From NCBI RefSeq assembly GCF_024105735.1, contig NZ_JAAAML010000004.1:62001-126000 (forward strand): DNA of 64,000 nt, given 5' to 3'. Position 1 is the stretch's first letter. Every line of letters starts with the position of its first letter. The position numbers and the translations under genes are program-made. The stretch is from Parahoeflea alexandrii (lineage in GTDB: Bacteria > Pseudomonadota > Alphaproteobacteria > Rhizobiales > Rhizobiaceae). The notes beneath the pieces were generated by a model, which ran no database searches, was not told the origin of the DNA, and saw nothing but the letters and a program-made list of their open reading frames with translations. Of this stretch, positions 62,235 through 64,000 are shown in pieces.

Positions 62235-63011
62235 TCAGGCGGTTTGCAGCGCCCCGGGTCCGGGGATCGCGTTGGCGGGACACTTGCCGGCGATGATCAT
62301 GCCGAGCATGTCATCCTCGCTGACCTCGTCGACCTTCACGGTCCCGACCAATTGTCCGTTCTTCATGACATTGGCCCGGTCACACAGCATCTTGACCTGG
62401 TGGATGTCATGGTCGATCAGAAAGATGCCGATGCCTTCCGACTTCAGCTGTTCGATCAGTTCCGCCACCATCTGGGTTTCCTGAACGCCCAACGCCGCGG
62501 TCGGCTCATCCATGATCAGGATCCTGGCATTGAAATAGACCGCGCGGGCGATCGCCACCGATTGCCTCTGGCCTCCGGACAGTCCGGCAACAGGCGTATG
62601 GAAGCGCCTGAAGTTCGGGTTGAGGCGGGCAAGGATCTTGCGGGTCTCGGCTTCCATCTGGGCGTCATTGACAAAACCGGTCGGGCTCATCAGCTCACGT
62701 CCAAGGAAGAGGTTTGACGCCGCGTCCAGATTGTCGGCGAGCGCGAGATACTGGTAGATGGTCTCGATCTGGTAATTGCGCGCGTCGCGCGGATTGTTGA
62801 TCGTAGCCTTCTCGCCGTTGATGTAGATCTCGCCACTGTCGCGCTGCAGAGCGCCCGACAGCATCTTCATCAGCACCGACTTGCCAGCACCGTTGTGACC
62901 GAGCACGCCGACCACTTCACCAGGGTAGAGGTCGATGGTGACGTGATCGACAGCCTTGATGCCGCCGAACGACTTCACCATGTCACGCATTTCAACAAGT
63001 GGTGCGGTCAT
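62235..63011 (-). CDS. Monosaccharide ABC transporter ATP-binding protein (FrcA-like, single domain)
   Basis: A 258-residue ATPase with Walker A GHNGAGKS, signature [15 protein letters not shown], Walker [13 protein letters not shown] and His switch [10 protein letters not shown]. It has only one ATPase domain, as in fructose FrcA, unlike the double-domain RbsA/XylG. The start [12 protein letters not shown] at 63011 overlaps the permease stop by four bases. It powers uptake of a hexose or pentose. Confidence 0.92.
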   Translation of the reverse strand: MTAPLVEMRDMVKSFGGIKAVDHVTIDLYPGEVVGVLGHNGAGKSVLMKMLSGALQRDSGEIYINGEKATINNPRDARNYQIETIYQYLALADNLDAASNLFLGRELMSPTGFVNDAQMEAETRKILARLNPNFRRFHTPVAGLSGGQRQSVAIARAVYFNARILIMDEPTAALGVQETQMVAELIEQLKSEGIGIFLIDHDIHQVKMLCDRANVMKNGQLVGTVKVDEVSEDDMLGMIIAGKCPANAIPGPGALQTA

Positions 63012-64000
63012 GTCCTGTCTCCCGTGCGTCGGCGGTAGAGGATATCGATGAAGACGGCGAGAACAAGGACGGAACCCACGACCATGTTCTGATAGGGCGC
63101 GTCGACACCCACCATTGCCATGCCCGATTGCAGGCTCTGCATGATCAGGGCACCCAGCACGGCGCCATATATCGTGCCCATACCGCCCGCCAGCGCGGTA
63201 CCGCCGATCACGGCTGCCGCGATCACCCGCAACTCGTCGAGCGTGCCGATGTCGTTGGAATGGAAGGTCTGGCGCGACGAGGCGACAATGGCCGAGATGG
63301 CGCACAGCATGCCCATGATGGCGAAGACCTTGACCGTCAGCAGACGGGTGTTGATACCCGCCAGAGCCGCGGCTTCCGGATTGCCGCCGGTGGCAAAGAT
63401 GTAGCGTCCCAGCCGGGTGCGCCGCGCAACGATGGTCATGACGATGACGATAAGGATCAACAACAGGACAGATATCGGGATACCATACCCTGCGATCGTG
63501 CCCTCGGGCAGGATCTCGCCTCGGGCCTCGTAGATACGCTGCAAGCGTGCAGTGGGGATTTCATAGGCATTGAGAATCGCGACAAAGCCGATGATCGTAG
63601 CCGCTATGATTGCGCCTATGAGCGCTTCCGCCCACACCGGCTTGACCGGAAACTCGTGCGCCACCCGGGTACGCCGGGACTGGATAAGCGCGTAGAGCGA
63701 GCCAATGATGGCAACGACGGCGAAAATCCAGCTCCAGGTCTCCCCGAGCGTTCCGTTGATGCCGCCAAACAACTGAAAATTCTCATCCAGCGGTCCGATG
63801 GTCTGCCCTTTGGTCAGGTGCCAGGCAACGTTTCGCCAGACGAGGAAACCACCGAGCGTGACGATAAAGGCCGGGATGGCCAGATAGCCGATCAGCCAGC
63901 CCTGGAAGGCGCCAATGAGCAGGCCTGTCAGGATGCCAACAACAACTGCGATTGGCATGGTGGCGGGATTGTTGAGACCAAAACCGAGCCAGTCGGGAAC
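63008..64000 (-). CDS. Monosaccharide ABC transporter permease, 5' end missing
   Basis: The frame is open to the window edge, with 330 residues visible and the N-terminus outside. It is a polytopic permease of the ribose/xylose/fructose family: [58 protein letters not shown]. The long insertion around residues 70-150 (ending before FATGGN) resembles XylH-type permeases. The binding-protein gene would lie upstream, beyond 64000. Confidence 0.92.
   Translation of the reverse strand, partial: VPDWLGFGLNNPATMPIAVVVGILTGLLIGAFQGWLIGYLAIPAFIVTLGGFLVWRNVAWHLTKGQTIGPLDENFQLFGGINGTLGETWSWIFAVVAIIGSLYALIQSRRTRVAHEFPVKPVWAEALIGAIIAATIIGFVAILNAYEIPTARLQRIYEARGEILPEGTIAGYGIPISVLLLILIVIVMTIVARRTRLGRYIFATGGNPEAAALAGINTRLLTVKVFAIMGMLCAISAIVASSRQTFHSNDIGTLDELRVIAAAVIGGTALAGGMGTIYGAVLGALIMQSLQSGMAMVGVDAPYQNMVVGSVLVLAVFIDILYRRRTGDRT

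Noticed and set aside
62048-62296. Small plus-strand open frame of 82 codons
   Set aside because: It begins in the AT-rich sRNA control region without a suitably placed ribosome site, crosses a terminator, and ends antisense to the ABC ATPase gene.
1-64000. tRNA, rRNA, insertion sequence, prophage or integrative element
   Set aside because: All intergenic gaps were read; none shows tRNA arms, rRNA sequence, transposase or integrase coding, or flanking direct repeats.

Overview
The window is a 64 kb piece of a high-GC chromosome or large replicon from an alphaproteobacterium, most likely Rhizobiales (Rhizobiaceae/Phyllobacteriaceae-like). Evidence: gene content is mostly importers and amino-acid/betaine catabolism; genes overlap by 1-4 bases in tight operons; there is a mosaic palindromic repeat of the kind common in this order; and there is an anti-Shine-Dalgarno small RNA of rhizobial type. 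The species cannot be fixed from sequence reading alone. No rRNA, tRNA, CRISPR, insertion sequence, phage or integrase gene was seen.

Layout. (1) 1-1099: 3' end of a YqcI/YcgG (GntA-like) haem-oxygenase-fold protein followed by a DUF1989 protein. (2) 1127-11722: a histidine-utilisation locus. Minus-strand hutI-hutH-hutG-hutU runs on into a TRAP transporter (dctP-dctQ-dctM). Divergent hutF-hutC lies on the plus strand. Both promoters face each other around a GTATATAC HutC-type palindrome. (3) 11736-20794: a seven-gene minus-strand carnitine/gamma-butyrobetaine operon (BKACE enzyme, HD protein, carnitine dehydrogenase-thioesterase fusion, SDR, acyl-CoA dehydrogenase, NDP-forming acyl-CoA ligase, CaiD-like hydratase) with a divergent GlxA/CdhR-type AraC regulator. 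(4) 20781-29522: a polar amino-acid ABC importer, a divergent DDAH-TetR-AruH-AruI operon for guanidino amino acids, and a convergent ArgE-like deacetylase. (5) 29778-35560: an oligopeptide/opine-type ABC importer in the order D-F-A-B-C. (6) 35576-42219: a three-gene cluster of two transglutaminase-like proteins and a circularly permuted ATP-grasp/alpha-E protein, thought to make or attach a peptide of unknown structure. (7) 42461-50898: scattered genes (orphan CheW, lipoprotein, DUF2975 + XRE pair, DEAD-box RNA helicase, MFS exporter, small secreted protein, LysR, LuxR solo). (8) 51004-54307: a secreted VWA protein with a partner, then ArsC. (9) 54499-61858: a polyamine-type ABC importer, an aldehyde dehydrogenase, PurU and a LysR regulator. 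(10) 61891-64000: a minus-strand sRNA gene, then the ATPase and truncated permease of a monosaccharide ABC importer.

How it fits together. Much of the window imports and burns nitrogen-rich osmolytes and amino acids (histidine, carnitine, arginine derivatives, polyamines, peptides) to glutamate, glycine betaine, formate and CoA esters. PurU deals with one-carbon units. Four of the transporter operons carry a strong hairpin directly after the substrate-binding-protein gene, which suggests that mRNA processing is used to raise binding-protein levels above the membrane subunits.

The items most worth following up are the anti-SD sRNA at about 61891-62038, the ATP-grasp/alpha-E/transglutaminase cluster, the PhnZ-like HD protein in the carnitine operon, the DDAH-AruH-AruI combination, and the GntA-like/DUF1989 pair at the left edge.
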